Shown one piece after another: positions 1 to 8,484 of a stretch of 49,713 nt of DNA. Where the stretch lies: contig CAJUIP010000001.1 of assembly GCA_910586315.1 (NCBI GenBank), forward strand, positions 1-49,713. The letters run 5' to 3'. Under the pieces are notes generated by a model. It had not been told where the DNA came from. It saw only the letters and a program-made list of their open reading frames with translations, and did not search any database. Within the stretch, counting starts at the first letter, position 1; each line of letters starts with the position of its first letter. This DNA is from an uncultured Lachnospiraceae bacterium (GTDB taxonomy: Bacteria > Bacillota > Clostridia > Lachnospirales > Lachnospiraceae). The position numbers and the translations under genes are program-made.

Positions 1-308
1 GAATATGAAAAAGCAGAAAGTGCATTATATGCAAATGCTTAGACGCAGATGCTGGTGTTGCAATAGGGGCAAGTTAAAGGAATCCAGAAAAATCAAGGGA
101 TTGCATTAACTTGGCCTCTTGTTTTGGCTGGGCTTGGAGAAGGCTAGGAGGGATCTGCTTGGAAGCGGGGGAATTAGTAAGAGAATGAACGGAGCCATGA
201 GCGAGTGCTTGTGGCTTTGTTCATTTTGGGGTATAATAGCATTAAATGCCAAAAAAGAAAAGTTTTTTGACCTTTTTAGCAATAATTACAATATTTATTT
301 AAAAGGTG
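1..308. other. Left-edge stretch without a convincing gene
   Basis: No convincing gene is seen here. A 13-codon open frame runs in from the window edge to a TAG at 40-42 and could be the tail of an upstream gene, but it is too short to identify. A 64-codon frame at 119-313 has no good ribosome-binding site and is not believed. The right part holds the promoter of the operon that starts at 319. Confidence 0.4.
209..249 (+). promoter_or_regulatory. Promoter and palindrome before the ABC-3C operon
   Basis: A TTGTGG at 209-214 and a perfect TATAAT at 232-237 are separated by 17 bp. Just downstream of the -10 lies the perfect palindrome GCATTAAATGC (239-249), where a repressor could block transcription. 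A second, weaker TACAAT is at 287-292. Assignment to the 319-3713 operon is by position only. Confidence 0.45.
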
Positions 309-318
309 AATGAGCAAT

Positions 319-1410
319 ATGAAAACAAGACCAATCTTGACACCGGAAAAACCGAAGGATACATCCCGTATATTTGATACAACAGAGCCTTTATTGCGAC
401 TTAGAGACATGGGGGATGATGAATTTGAGCGTGTAGTTGGTGAATGGGCGTATGCTTGTCTAAAAAATTCAGAAAAGTATAGTAATGTGGCTTTAATGGG
501 AGGTTCAGGGGATTCAGGGAGAGATTTGGTTGCCTACATAGATTCAGATATGAATAAATTTGATATTTATCAGTGCAAGCAGTATGATAAACCGCTCTCA
601 CCAGCGGCTTACATGGTTGAATTTGGGAAATTATGTTATTATACATTCATAGGGGAATATAATGTACCACAAAAATACTATATAGTAGCAAGTAATGGAA
701 TCGGAAAATCTTTAAGAAGTTTAATAGAGAATCCTTTGGAAATAAATACAAAATTGATTGAGGAATGGGATGATAAATGCGGAAAGAAAAGACAAATTAT
801 TTCAGAGGGCATAAAATTAACGGATGAATTGAAAAAATATATTGAGGAATTTGACTTTTCAATTGTTTCAGATGTATCTCCTATTACATTGATAGAGGAT
901 TTTAGCAGTTCAGTATGGTATAAATATCATTTTGGTGGAGGTTTAAAAAGACGTCCGAAATATGAAAGACCACCAGAAAAATTGCAACCAGATGAAAAAA
1001 GATTACCATACGTCATACAACTATTGCAGGTGTATTCAAAGGAAGGAAATCAGCAATATAAAACTCAGGATGAATTAAAACATGAGCAAAAATTCTATAA
1101 ACATTTTTTGCGACAAAGAGAAGGATATTTTTCAGCACAATCATTAAAAAGATTTGTAAGAGATGAGCTGGTTGATGAAGAGAGCTATGAAGAATTGAAA
1201 GACCAAGTAGAGTATGGAGTAATGGATATATACGAGCGTGAATATGATAGCGAATTACAACGGGTGAAAAGTACTACACAGCAAGCGAATACATTATCCA
1301 TTAGTAATGATGAAATCAAAAATGTCACTGTACAAGATAAAACGGGCATGTGTCATGAACTTGTAAATGAAAACAGATTAATATGGAGTGATATAAGTGA
1401 GAATATATAA
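319..1410 (+). CDS. ABC-3C system protein with Mrr-type nuclease domain
   Basis: Likely effector of an ABC-three-component (ABC-3C) conflict system. The N-terminal half has the restriction-endonuclease fold signature: an acidic GRD near residue 69, then a QCK at about 85-87, matching the D...QxK active site of Mrr-like nucleases. The C-terminal half is charged and helical and would be the system-specific domain. The start is taken as ATG 319 because AAGGTGA at 303-309 sits 9 nt before it; the upstream ATG 310 would leave no spacing. The gene is first of three overlapping genes and is AT-rich compared with the block after 8 kb, suggesting separate acquisition. Nuclease activity is inferred from the motif. 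An alternative is a generic Mrr protein unrelated to ABC-3C, but the DUF3732 partner argues against that. Confidence 0.7.
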   Translation: MKTRPILTPEKPKDTSRIFDTTEPLLRLRDMGDDEFERVVGEWAYACLKNSEKYSNVALMGGSGDSGRDLVAYIDSDMNKFDIYQCKQYDKPLSPAAYMVEFGKLCYYTFIGEYNVPQKYYIVASNGIGKSLRSLIENPLEINTKLIEEWDDKCGKKRQIISEGIKLTDELKKYIEEFDFSIVSDVSPITLIEDFSSSVWYKYHFGGGLKRRPKYERPPEKLQPDEKRLPYVIQLLQVYSKEGNQQYKTQDELKHEQKFYKHFLRQREGYFSAQSLKRFVRDELVDEESYEELKDQVEYGVMDIYEREYDSELQRVKSTTQQANTLSISNDEIKNVTVQDKTGMCHELVNENRLIWSDISENI

Positions 1411-1855
1411 TACTAATTCAGAAATAGGATGCAGAATACTACTATTACTTGGAATTGTAAAAGAAGCTTATTCAGCAGAAAGACTGGGATATTATGATTA
1501 TTTTTCTTTACATCTTAATGATTTAAAAGATGGGTATGAAGGACTTCATCCATCTAATCCTAATCATTCATCGGAAATTATTATAAAAAGAAAAACAATC
1601 AAAAATGCGATAACATATTTAATTAGTAAAGGGTTGCTTACAGTTGTTTATAGCGCTTCTGGATTCAAATACAAAAATACAGATTTGGCAGACCATCTGA
1701 TAGAATTGTTGGATAATACATATTCATTGAAGTATAAAAAATGTGTTATAGAAGTAGATAGTTTTTTTCGAAATATGAAAGATGATGATATAACGAAATA
1801 TGTGACAAACAATATCGGAAAATGGGTTGGACAATTTGAAGATGAAGGGAATTGA
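1397..1855 (+). CDS. ABC-3C middle component-like protein
   Basis: A 152-residue protein with no obvious catalytic motif, between the nuclease and ATPase genes. In ABC-3C loci the second gene is a small middle component thought to link effector and ATPase, and size and position fit that. A segment about residues 55-90 (basic, helical, then a short beta-like SKGLLTVVY) resembles a winged helix, which is typical of these components. The GTG start at 1397 has GGAGTGAT about 6 nt upstream and overlaps the preceding gene by 14 nt, so the two are probably translationally coupled. Identification rests mainly on neighbourhood. Confidence 0.6.
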   Translation: MRIYNTNSEIGCRILLLLGIVKEAYSAERLGYYDYFSLHLNDLKDGYEGLHPSNPNHSSEIIIKRKTIKNAITYLISKGLLTVVYSASGFKYKNTDLADHLIELLDNTYSLKYKKCVIEVDSFFRNMKDDDITKYVTNNIGKWVGQFEDEGN

Positions 1856-1856
1856 A

Positions 1857-3713
1857 ATGCATAGCAGATTAATATTAAAGAAATTAGTATTGACAGGAAA
1901 TGGAAAACGGAATGCTGTTATTAATTTTCATGAAGGATTAAATGTTATTGCAGGAGCCTCTGATACTGGGAAGTCATTTGCATTTGAGTGCATAAATTTT
2001 ATTTTGGGATCAAGTGAGGTTCCATCATGTCCGCCAGAAGCTAAAGGCTATCAGACTGTATATATGGAAATAAAGGATTCATGTCAACAAGAAATTTTTA
2101 CATTAAAGCGGGATTTATCAAAAGATGATAACAAATCAATTTTTATTTGTTATTCAGAATATAAAGATATTGGACAAAGCACTTTTGAAAAACTATCAGC
2201 AATACATAAAGCGAAGAAAAGTCTGTCTAAAAAGCTGTTGGATATGTGTGATTGTCCATATGAAACAGTGATTGGCAACAAAACAAAAGGAACTTCACAG
2301 AGCTTTACATTTAGATCATTTATTCCAATGATAATGATGGGGGAATTGCGGGTAACAGAAAAGCATTCGGCTATTTATAGAATGAATCCGAAAGGGAGTA
2401 ATTTTGCTACGGCAGAATTGACATCATTTCAGACGGTTATTTCTGGCAATGATTATGAAAAGATAGATAAAAAAGACAATCCTGAAATTGTAAAAGCAAA
2501 ACTTAGGGGACAGATTGAAGAACTAAGCCATATGATAGATGAGTTGAGGATTGAAAATGCAAATTTGGAGGCTAAAAATGAAATAAAAGATGGATCGTAT
2601 CTTACGAAAAAAATAAAGGAAATTAATGAATTTATTGATAGTAAAAATGAAGAAGTAAAAAAATACGAAATTGAATTCGAGCAACTTCAAATGGAAAGTG
2701 ATGATATCAAAAGAAAGATTTATAGATTGAATGATAATATAGATAAATTTCATTTATTAAAGAAGAATTATTTATCTGATTTAGAAAGATTAGAATTTAT
2801 TTTTGACGCACATGATCTAACACAACAATTGGTGGATGTTGAATGTCCAATATGCCATTCCCATATGCAGGTAGAAGAAGCTGAAAGTTCAAATGACTAT
2901 TTTATTGCGCTTTCCAGTGAAAGGACTAAGATTGAAATTCAGCTTTCGGAGTTAGATGATACGATATCAGATATGCAAAGTGAAGTGGAGGAAGAGGAAC
3001 AGATTCTTAAAGACATAGAGATAAAAAGCGAGTCGATATCGCAGGAGTTAAATACTATATTATTGCCGGTTATTTCAGAGAAATTTGCAGAGGTTCAAGC
3101 ATTACTTGAAATTCAGGAGCAGGTAAATCTTATTCTGAGGAATAATGAAAAGGTAAAAAAATATAATGATAGAATATCTGATTTGACAAATAAGATGGAT
3201 AATACAAAAACAGATAAAGGAAATAAAATTGAGCCTGTTGCAGAATCATATTTGAGTGGTCTGTGCAATGAGATTTATGTTTTATTGAGAGAATGTAATT
3301 TTATTGAGAAAGAAGCAGAAGTGAAGTTTAATAATACTACCCATGATTTAGAAATAGATAATAAGGCGAAGGCTTCATTTGGAAAAGGAGCCAGAGCAAT
3401 TATTAATTCGGCTTTTTTATTGGGGATAATGAATTATTGCTTAAATCGTGACTTATGCCACCCAGGAGTCGTTGTTTTAGATTCACCATTGACGACATAC
3501 AAAGAAAAAGATAAGAAAAATGGAGAGAATGACGAGAGTGTAGGAGAAGGCACGAAAGAAAAATTTTATACAATGCTTGCAAGTGAAGAAACTTCAAAGC
3601 AGATAATAATATTTGATAATGAAGAGCCTAATGAGGAAGTGAAGGGAAAGATAAGTTATTTACATTTTTCAGGGGAGGCAAGTATTGGAAGAAAAGGATT
3701 TATACCTGAATAG
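1857..3713 (+). CDS. DUF3732 SMC-like ATPase of ABC-3C system
   Basis: A RecN/SMC-like ABC ATPase of 618 residues. Visible are a Walker A (GASDTGKS, near residue 34), long charged coiled-coil arms, a zinc-hook-like CPICHSH near residue 329 between the arms, an ABC-signature-like GKGARAIINSAFL, and a Walker B-like VVVLDSP near residue 538. This layout with the C-terminal YLHFSGE matches DUF3732, the ATPase of ABC-3C systems. ATG 1857 is preferred because AAGGGA ends 6 nt before it; the gene begins one base after the stop of its neighbour. It probably senses DNA or an invader state and licenses the nuclease, an inference from family descriptions. Confidence 0.75.
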   Translation: MHSRLILKKLVLTGNGKRNAVINFHEGLNVIAGASDTGKSFAFECINFILGSSEVPSCPPEAKGYQTVYMEIKDSCQQEIFTLKRDLSKDDNKSIFICYSEYKDIGQSTFEKLSAIHKAKKSLSKKLLDMCDCPYETVIGNKTKGTSQSFTFRSFIPMIMMGELRVTEKHSAIYRMNPKGSNFATAELTSFQTVISGNDYEKIDKKDNPEIVKAKLRGQIEELSHMIDELRIENANLEAKNEIKDGSYLTKKIKEINEFIDSKNEEVKKYEIEFEQLQMESDDIKRKIYRLNDNIDKFHLLKKNYLSDLERLEFIFDAHDLTQQLVDVECPICHSHMQVEEAESSNDYFIALSSERTKIEIQLSELDDTISDMQSEVEEEEQILKDIEIKSESISQELNTILLPVISEKFAEVQALLEIQEQVNLILRNNEKVKKYNDRISDLTNKMDNTKTDKGNKIEPVAESYLSGLCNEIYVLLRECNFIEKEAEVKFNNTTHDLEIDNKAKASFGKGARAIINSAFLLGIMNYCLNRDLCHPGVVVLDSPLTTYKEKDKKNGENDESVGEGTKEKFYTMLASEETSKQIIIFDNEEPNEEVKGKISYLHFSGEASIGRKGFIPE

Positions 3714-3790
3714 AGTGCTAAAAATATTATTATGATAATAAGAAGGGGTTTCCAAAATACTGGGGACTCTTTTTTCTGTTTTTTTAAAAT

Positions 3791-3990
3791 ATGAAGAGTC
3801 ATCTATTTATATCTAAAGATAATTCAGAAAAAATTCATAATATTACGGTAGAAGAAGGTCATTTTAGTAGTTATTCATTCCTGGTGATGAGAACGAATTT
3901 GGAGGTAAGACAATTATATATTCTTTCTATGTTCCATATAACCAAGTAATCCCTGTGCCTCCTATGGCACAGGGATTTTTGCAGTGCTGA
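3791..3990 (+). pseudogene. Possible frameshifted gene remnant
   Basis: One frame reads from ATG 3791 through IHNITVEEGHFSSYSF and is then out of phase. In another frame the sequence continues PGDENEFGGKTIIYSFYV and ends at a TGA at 3988-3990. Both halves look like plausible globular protein, and joining them needs one frame change near 3870-3885. There is no start for the second frame. I do not recognise the family. Chance open frames are the alternative. Confidence 0.3.
3948..3980 (+). terminator. Rho-independent terminator
   Basis: AATCCCTGTGCC (3948-3959) pairs perfectly with GGCACAGGGATT (3966-3977) around a 6-nt loop, followed by a T run to 3980. It lies 235 bp after the ABC-3C operon and 28 bp before the next small ORF. 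Confidence 0.75.
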
Positions 3991-4008
3991 AAGTGAGGTG
4001 AGAAATAT

Positions 4009-4122
4009 ATGATGATGGAATCTACTGGTTTAAAAAGCGAATATTCGATTTTTAAACGACACAAGGAACCTTTTAATGGTTCGGAAAAAGGTTCTTCAAA
4101 AGGGGATGATAAAGGCTCCTGA
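4009..4122 (+). CDS. Possible 37-aa leader ORF
   Basis: A short ORF with a GAGGTGAGA ribosome-binding site 5-8 nt before three in-frame ATGs (4009, 4012, 4015). The product ends in a Gly/Ser/Lys-rich tail and has no recognisable domain. Two hairpins overlap its 3' half, so it may act as a leader peptide for the downstream HTH gene rather than as a functional protein. It lies immediately after the terminator at 3948-3980. Confidence 0.4.
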   Translation: MMMESTGLKSEYSIFKRHKEPFNGSEKGSSKGDDKGS

Positions 4123-4134
4123 AAAGAACCTTTT
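4066..4134 (+). promoter_or_regulatory. Nested GGTTC/GAACC hairpins (attenuator-like)
   Basis: GAACC (4066-4070) pairs with GGTTC (4078-4082). AAAAGGTTCTT (4086-4096) pairs perfectly over 11 bp with AAGAACCTTTT (4124-4134). Because all four arms share GGTTC/GAACC, the first arm could also pair with 4090-4094, giving mutually exclusive folds. The arms span the end of the 37-aa ORF, an arrangement expected of translation-dependent attenuation. Confidence 0.4.
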
Positions 4135-4206
4135 AAAGACTGGATTTCGGACATTATGCGTTGGTAAACTGTGTTTAGGCATGTTTGTGTATGAGGAGGT
4201 GGCAGC

Positions 4207-4536
4207 GTGATGAACATTGACCTGGACAATCTGAATGAAGAAATGGTTTACGAAGCCTTTGGGGTTGATGGGAATGAAGGAGAGGCCCTGAATGACATCT
4301 ATTTGGAACTTTTTGAGCTCATCGGACGTGATGGTATGCTCAAACTGTTTAAATACTTCCGTGGCGATAAAATTGACTGCCCCATGCGGCTCTATCGCCC
4401 GGAGTTCGTGGCAGACCTGGCAAAGCAGACAACAGACAGGCGTGAGCGTGCCAAGATTGCCAGAGCTGCCGGATATACTGTCAAATTTATTGAGACGATG
4501 CTGCGCAAGCGAAGGAATGAAGATGAGGTTGAATAA
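4207..4536 (+). CDS. Mor-like small HTH transcription factor
   Basis: A 109-residue acidic protein with a C-terminal helix-turn-helix-like stretch (about residues 78-105, around IARAAGYTVKFIE) after a QTTDRRERA helix. Overall pattern resembles the Mor/C activator family of phages and mobile elements, in which an N-terminal dimerisation region precedes the HTH. GAGGAGGTGG lies 4-7 nt before the tandem starts GTG 4207 and ATG 4210; either could serve. It converges with the XRE gene on the other strand with 28 bp between stops. It could be an element-encoded activator; targets are unknown. Confidence 0.55.
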   Translation: MMNIDLDNLNEEMVYEAFGVDGNEGEALNDIYLELFELIGRDGMLKLFKYFRGDKIDCPMRLYRPEFVADLAKQTTDRRERAKIARAAGYTVKFIETMLRKRRNEDEVE

Positions 4537-4564
4537 TGTGGCGTGAAGGTACGCAAGCCTCATC

Positions 4565-4912
4565 TTATTCCATGCGCTTCAGCTTTCGTACCCGGATAGA
4601 CTTTTTAACAGCATTGGCGGCTTCCAGCATAACGTACACCTCATCGGGGTCACAGTCGGAAAAGACCTTCTGTACGTCGCCCAGCAGATGGGGCTTAGAA
4701 TCATGTACGCTGTCGGATAGTAGCCTGTCTACGCTGGTATGCAGGGCATTGGCAATCTTTACAAGCGCCGGCAGGCTGATTTTGGTTGAAGCGACCTCTG
4801 TGTGGGAAATGTGCTGGCTGGTCAGTCCAACCATTTCAGCTAACTGTTCCTGTGACAGCCCCGCGGCTAACCGGGCTGCACGGATTCTTTGTCCCAGTAA
4901 TTTATAATCCAT
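4565..4912 (-). CDS. XRE-family repressor
   Basis: A 115-residue regulator with a canonical Cro/CI-type helix-turn-helix at residues 7-60 (core RIRAARLAAGLSQEQLAEMV and TSQHISHTE), followed by an acidic helical tail that may bind an inducer or partner. Read on the minus strand, GAGGAGATACAGAT precedes the ATG. The gene is divergent from the zinc-ribbon genes starting at 5042, and the 129-bp space between them carries three similar operator-like sites. It probably represses itself and the divergent operon. Confidence 0.85.
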   Translation of the reverse strand: MDYKLLGQRIRAARLAAGLSQEQLAEMVGLTSQHISHTEVASTKISLPALVKIANALHTSVDRLLSDSVHDSKPHLLGDVQKVFSDCDPDEVYVMLEAANAVKKSIRVRKLKRME

Positions 4913-4951
4913 ATCTGTATCTCCTCGTCTAAAATTCTGATATTTGTATTG

Positions 4952-5018
4952 TATAGGCGAATGAGCTATGGTAGAATGGACTGCATAAGCGAATGAGTTA
5001 TTATAGGCGCAACGCCTA
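4952..5018. promoter_or_regulatory. Three operator-like repeats between divergent genes
   Basis: TATAGGCGAATGAGCTA (4952-4968) and CATAAGCGAATGAGTTA (4984-5000) are near-copies spaced 32 bp apart, three helical turns. TAGGCG-CAA-CGCCTA (5004-5018) is a perfect inverted version of the same TAGGCG half-site. Their place between the XRE gene and its divergent neighbour makes them good candidates for the XRE operators. Confidence 0.55.
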
Positions 5019-5041
5019 AGTTAAAATGGAGGATGAAAATA

Positions 5042-5908
5042 ATGTATTGTCATAAATGCGGAGCGCAAATAAAAGAAGGATCAATATTTTGCCACAAATG
5101 TGGCGCAAAAGTAGCGAATGAAGATATTCAACCGCAAGACCTAAAAGCTACTACAGTAAGAACCAAACAGGAAGAAGAGAGTGTTGGAAAACCGGTACAC
5201 GAATCATATGCTGCATCTGTTCAGGTAGCTATGCCAACAGAAGGGAATGTTGATTATGGAACTGATTTCAAAGGATTTGTAGACAATCATGTTCAACAGA
5301 CAACAAAATTTCAATCAGCAGGGGAACTGCTTGATAGCCGTGTATCGCAAAAATTCATGTGGATATGCTTTGTGATTCCGGCAATTGTAGGTTTTCTGGC
5401 AGGCGGACCTTTATTAGCGTTGCTGATCGGGCTTTTCTTTGGATACCCGGCAGCGCTCCTGACAGATTTTATGAAAGGTTCCCGGGCCAGAGGATCTATA
5501 AAGAAAATCAGCGGCAAAATTGATTCAGATGAGCTGATTCAGTTCTTAAATGGACATTTGAGTTACTTGTCCCCCTATTTCCATGAATGGAGCCACATAA
5601 ATTATAGCGGGGCCGGGGTGCAGGGTGCGGTGACTGCACATACACTGAATTCAATCACAGCTTCGGCAGCTAAAGTTGGTACTGGATTTGGGCAGAAGCA
5701 AAGGTGCTTTGTTGTGATTTGGATAGAGCCTGATGGAGAAGTTCCCGATTCTAATGGGATGAAATATTATTTTAGCACAGCTATGAAATTCCCCTGGCCG
5801 TCAAAGTATATCTGTATGGTTAAAACTACCCCCATACTGCAGGCGACTATGGAATATTATTTGAAATACAGCGGCATAGAAGGAGGTAATGGAAATGTTT
5901 TGTCCTAA
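5042..5908 (+). CDS. Zinc-ribbon membrane-associated protein
   Basis: A 288-residue protein starting with a four-cysteine zinc ribbon (YCHKCG and FCHKCG at residues 2-24), then a hydrophilic linker, then a hydrophobic segment around residues 105-140 (WICFVIPAIVGFLAG and LLALLIGLFFGYPAALL) that should span the membrane once or twice. The remaining C-terminal half is a soluble domain I do not recognise. ATG 5042 is chosen over ATG 5033 because GGAGG at 5028-5032 is directly adjacent to 5033 but 9 nt from 5042, and the protein then begins at the zinc ribbon like its neighbour. It overlaps the next gene by 14 nt. Operators upstream suggest control by the divergent XRE protein. Confidence 0.65.
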   Translation: MYCHKCGAQIKEGSIFCHKCGAKVANEDIQPQDLKATTVRTKQEEESVGKPVHESYAASVQVAMPTEGNVDYGTDFKGFVDNHVQQTTKFQSAGELLDSRVSQKFMWICFVIPAIVGFLAGGPLLALLIGLFFGYPAALLTDFMKGSRARGSIKKISGKIDSDELIQFLNGHLSYLSPYFHEWSHINYSGAGVQGAVTAHTLNSITASAAKVGTGFGQKQRCFVVIWIEPDGEVPDSNGMKYYFSTAMKFPWPSKYICMVKTTPILQATMEYYLKYSGIEGGNGNVLS

Positions 5909-7727
5909 GTGTGGTGAAAAGGTACTGGATGGTGCAGAGTTCTGCCAGAAATGCGGCGCGAAATTGATCAAGGATGCCTCTGTGCAGTCAGCAACATCAA
6001 ATCCGGCAAGCTTAGTACAGCCGATAGGCAAGACACCAGCGGCTGTCCAGAAGAAAAAGAAATCTAAGAAAGTATTCATTATATTGGCTATCGTATTTGC
6101 CTTTATTGTAATACTGATTGCGGCAAATTTTGGGGATATAGAAGAGAGAGGCGAGCAGGCAGAAAGGGATAAGGAATATATAAATTCACGGCAGGATTCT
6201 ACAAATGTAAAGCTCTCTGAAACTTACACGAATGAAGAAGAAGGAATATCCTTCCATTACCCAAGCGCATGGGTTCCTGTTAATGCAGATCGGTATGGCG
6301 AGTGGTTTAATGATTCACAAATACCTCTGGTTGTTTTGGCAAATGAAAATGAAGATATACCTGAGAACAACACTTACGTTTTAGTATCAAAATTTGAAGC
6401 GTCCCAAGAAGATGTTGAGTATCTGTTTGGCGATGATGAAGAATTTGCGGAAAGCTTTAAAAATGACGCTGGAACCACATCCGGTGATGATATAGAAATT
6501 AGTGAGACATCGGTGGTTGAATTGGACAAAGTACCGGCAAGAATGTTAATGGCGGCTTCAGGGGATACTGGATTTCAAGTATATTTCTATTCTGCTAATT
6601 CTAATATATATAGGGTGGAATTTTGCTGGGCTGGAGAAACCTCTGGTAACAACCAAAGGTTTTTTGATGCCATAATAGACAGCTACAAGATTACTACTTC
6701 CGATGCCAGCGAAATTGATTCGTCCAATGCAAAGCAAGCGGCTGACAATACCGCTGATAAACTGCTCTATAAAGGTATTCCGGTTGATACAATTATGGAG
6801 ATGAAAGCGGAAGACGTAATTGCCGCTTTCGGCGAACCGGATGAGTACAGCACTGAATATTTTGTCCAGATTCCAAGCAAAGATGGCGAATCCCTTGTTG
6901 CTATGGCTAGTTTTGACGATGCAGGATATGTTTCCTATTTTGCTGGCGGTCCGGAAAATTATGAGATAAACGGACAGAATCTTAATCATGATTACGATAA
7001 ACTGGTGGAAATCTTTGGCCGGGAACCGGATTCTCAGGAAACGTATGACCTGCTGGAAGCAAGGTGGTTTTATGATGGCTACAGCATCCTGCTTGGCCTG
7101 GACAGTGACGGTCTGCCCGGCAAGGCAGAGATTTGGAAGGAAAATTCACTAGATGATGAATATAATCAGCCAGAACTGGATTCAGCATTGATAGGAAGAT
7201 GGAGATCTTATGATGGAAAGGCGCTTACCTTGGGAGATGACGGAACCGTATCTGAAGTTTTCAGCTTCTGGAACAGCCTCAACCGTAAACCGGACAGTGT
7301 GACCTGGGAAGCATCCAATGGCCGTCTGATTCTTACCGCCAGGCGTAATAGTGAGTACACATACGCAATCGGGGAAGGCAAAAGATATATCAATCACGAA
7401 GAAGTGGAAACGGATGAACTTAGCTTGGGCAGATCAAGTGTTCCTGAAGCCAGTGCGTATGGCGATTATTACCGGGAAAAAACGAGCAGTACGGATTTAA
7501 GCGGCATATGGATACATGACGGCTCGACAGGACTCAGCGGAGATTTTGAGTTTTATGCCGATGGAACGGGCATGATAGGAAGTAATGCCTTGACGTGGTA
7601 TGCGGACGAAACAACTCTGAACTATACGACAAATGAAAAGGCAGCTTTTGATTATACAGTAACCGGAGACGTTCTGACAATTTTCTTCTCAGATGGAAGT
7701 GAGGTTTATACCAGGGTGGGAAATTGA
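5895..7727 (+). CDS. Zinc-ribbon, membrane-anchored multidomain protein
   Basis: About 610 residues. The N-terminus has a zinc ribbon (FCPKCG...FCQKCG), a Lys-rich stretch, then one transmembrane helix (VFIILAIVFAFIVILIAANF, about 57-77). Outside the membrane a PsbP/DUF1795-like module appears to begin at NEEEGISFHYPSAWVPV, followed by a region resembling SmpA/lipoprotein-type repeats (VIAAFGEPDEYS) and two C-terminal beta-rich LIGRWRS / LSGIWIHD domains. ATG 5895 is preferred over 5889 because AGGAGG ends 8 nt before it. The shared zinc ribbon with the upstream gene and the 14-nt overlap indicate a two-protein membrane unit. Function is unknown; sensing or envelope maintenance is speculation. 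Confidence 0.6.
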   Translation: MFCPKCGEKVLDGAEFCQKCGAKLIKDASVQSATSNPASLVQPIGKTPAAVQKKKKSKKVFIILAIVFAFIVILIAANFGDIEERGEQAERDKEYINSRQDSTNVKLSETYTNEEEGISFHYPSAWVPVNADRYGEWFNDSQIPLVVLANENEDIPENNTYVLVSKFEASQEDVEYLFGDDEEFAESFKNDAGTTSGDDIEISETSVVELDKVPARMLMAASGDTGFQVYFYSANSNIYRVEFCWAGETSGNNQRFFDAIIDSYKITTSDASEIDSSNAKQAADNTADKLLYKGIPVDTIMEMKAEDVIAAFGEPDEYSTEYFVQIPSKDGESLVAMASFDDAGYVSYFAGGPENYEINGQNLNHDYDKLVEIFGREPDSQETYDLLEARWFYDGYSILLGLDSDGLPGKAEIWKENSLDDEYNQPELDSALIGRWRSYDGKALTLGDDGTVSEVFSFWNSLNRKPDSVTWEASNGRLILTARRNSEYTYAIGEGKRYINHEEVETDELSLGRSSVPEASAYGDYYREKTSSTDLSGIWIHDGSTGLSGDFEFYADGTGMIGSNALTWYADETTLNYTTNEKAAFDYTVTGDVLTIFFSDGSEVYTRVGN

Positions 7728-7793
7728 AATCCTTCCTAATCCTGCTGAATATGGGAAAATGCAGAACTGGATATTATTATGGGAGATTGATAA

Positions 7794-8072
7794 ATGAATA
7801 GGACAAAATGTCCAAGAATTGAAAAGAAAGACAGAACCCTGTATGTGACAGGGGATGCACAGGATTGGACATATCAGTACACATGGGAAGACTTAGAGGA
7901 ATCTTTCAATGATTCTTCCACCGATGTCCATGCGATGAGGAATATTGTATTTAAGAAAGTCCGTACATACTTTAAAGACCATCCCGAAGAAGCGCTGTGT
8001 GGCGGCAGATTCAAAGAAAGATGGACAGCGGAAGAAGTAGAGAGACTATGCGAAAACAGCATATGTTGTTAG
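7794..8072 (+). CDS. Hypothetical small protein
   Basis: A 92-residue protein with no recognised family. It is rich in charged and aromatic residues, with a C-terminal helix and two closing cysteines. A GGGAG ribosome-binding site lies 6-9 nt before ATG 7794. It starts 66 bp after the zinc-ribbon operon and may be its last gene. Confidence 0.5.
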   Translation: MNRTKCPRIEKKDRTLYVTGDAQDWTYQYTWEDLEESFNDSSTDVHAMRNIVFKKVRTYFKDHPEEALCGGRFKERWTAEEVERLCENSICC

Positions 8073-8185
8073 CAAAGGCAGTGACAGGTGCATTAGTTTT
8101 ATGAAGGGCAGCATTTAGGAATGGCATCTAGGGATGTGTACTGTTGCTGTTGGAAATGAATTTCATTAAGATATTATCACAGAGG

Positions 8186-8215
8186 GACAGGGGCTTTCGG
8201 GCTCCTGTTCTTTTT
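8186..8215 (+). terminator. Rho-independent terminator
   Basis: GACAGG...CCTGTT arms with an inner GGC/GCT stem around a short TTTCGG loop, followed by TTCTTTTT. It separates the zinc-ribbon block from the long co-directional block beginning at 8242. Confidence 0.6.
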
Positions 8216-8241
8216 GGGGTTTTGAAACGGAGGCTGAATGG

Positions 8242-8484
8242 GTGGCAAAAAGAACATATTACAAGGATAGGTATAACAGTAACAAAATATGGGAAGTTGT
8301 GAAACTGAACGGTGGCTATTATCTTCGTCAGTACATATGCGGCAGTCAGATTGGAAAGGGCCTGCGGACTACAAAAAAATTTATCCAGAGTTTAGGCATC
8401 CTAGATTTTGAGGTAATTACCGATTTTCAAGACAGTCAGGTGAATGACGAAAGGAGCCAAAGGGATGTTCATAAAAGATATTGA
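8242..8484 (+). CDS. Hypothetical basic small protein
   Basis: An 80-residue basic protein, rich in Lys, Arg and Tyr, ending in a charged tail. GTG 8242 is taken as start because GGAGG (8229-8233) lies 8 nt upstream; the nearby ATG 8238 is in another frame and closes quickly. It overlaps the next gene by 20 nt, which implies coupled translation. No family recognised; size and charge suggest nucleic-acid contact. Confidence 0.55.
   Translation: MAKRTYYKDRYNSNKIWEVVKLNGGYYLRQYICGSQIGKGLRTTKKFIQSLGILDFEVITDFQDSQVNDERSQRDVHKRY

Noticed and set aside
119..313. 64-codon ORF at the left edge
   Set aside because: No ribosome-binding site, unnatural composition, and it overlaps the promoter of the next operon.
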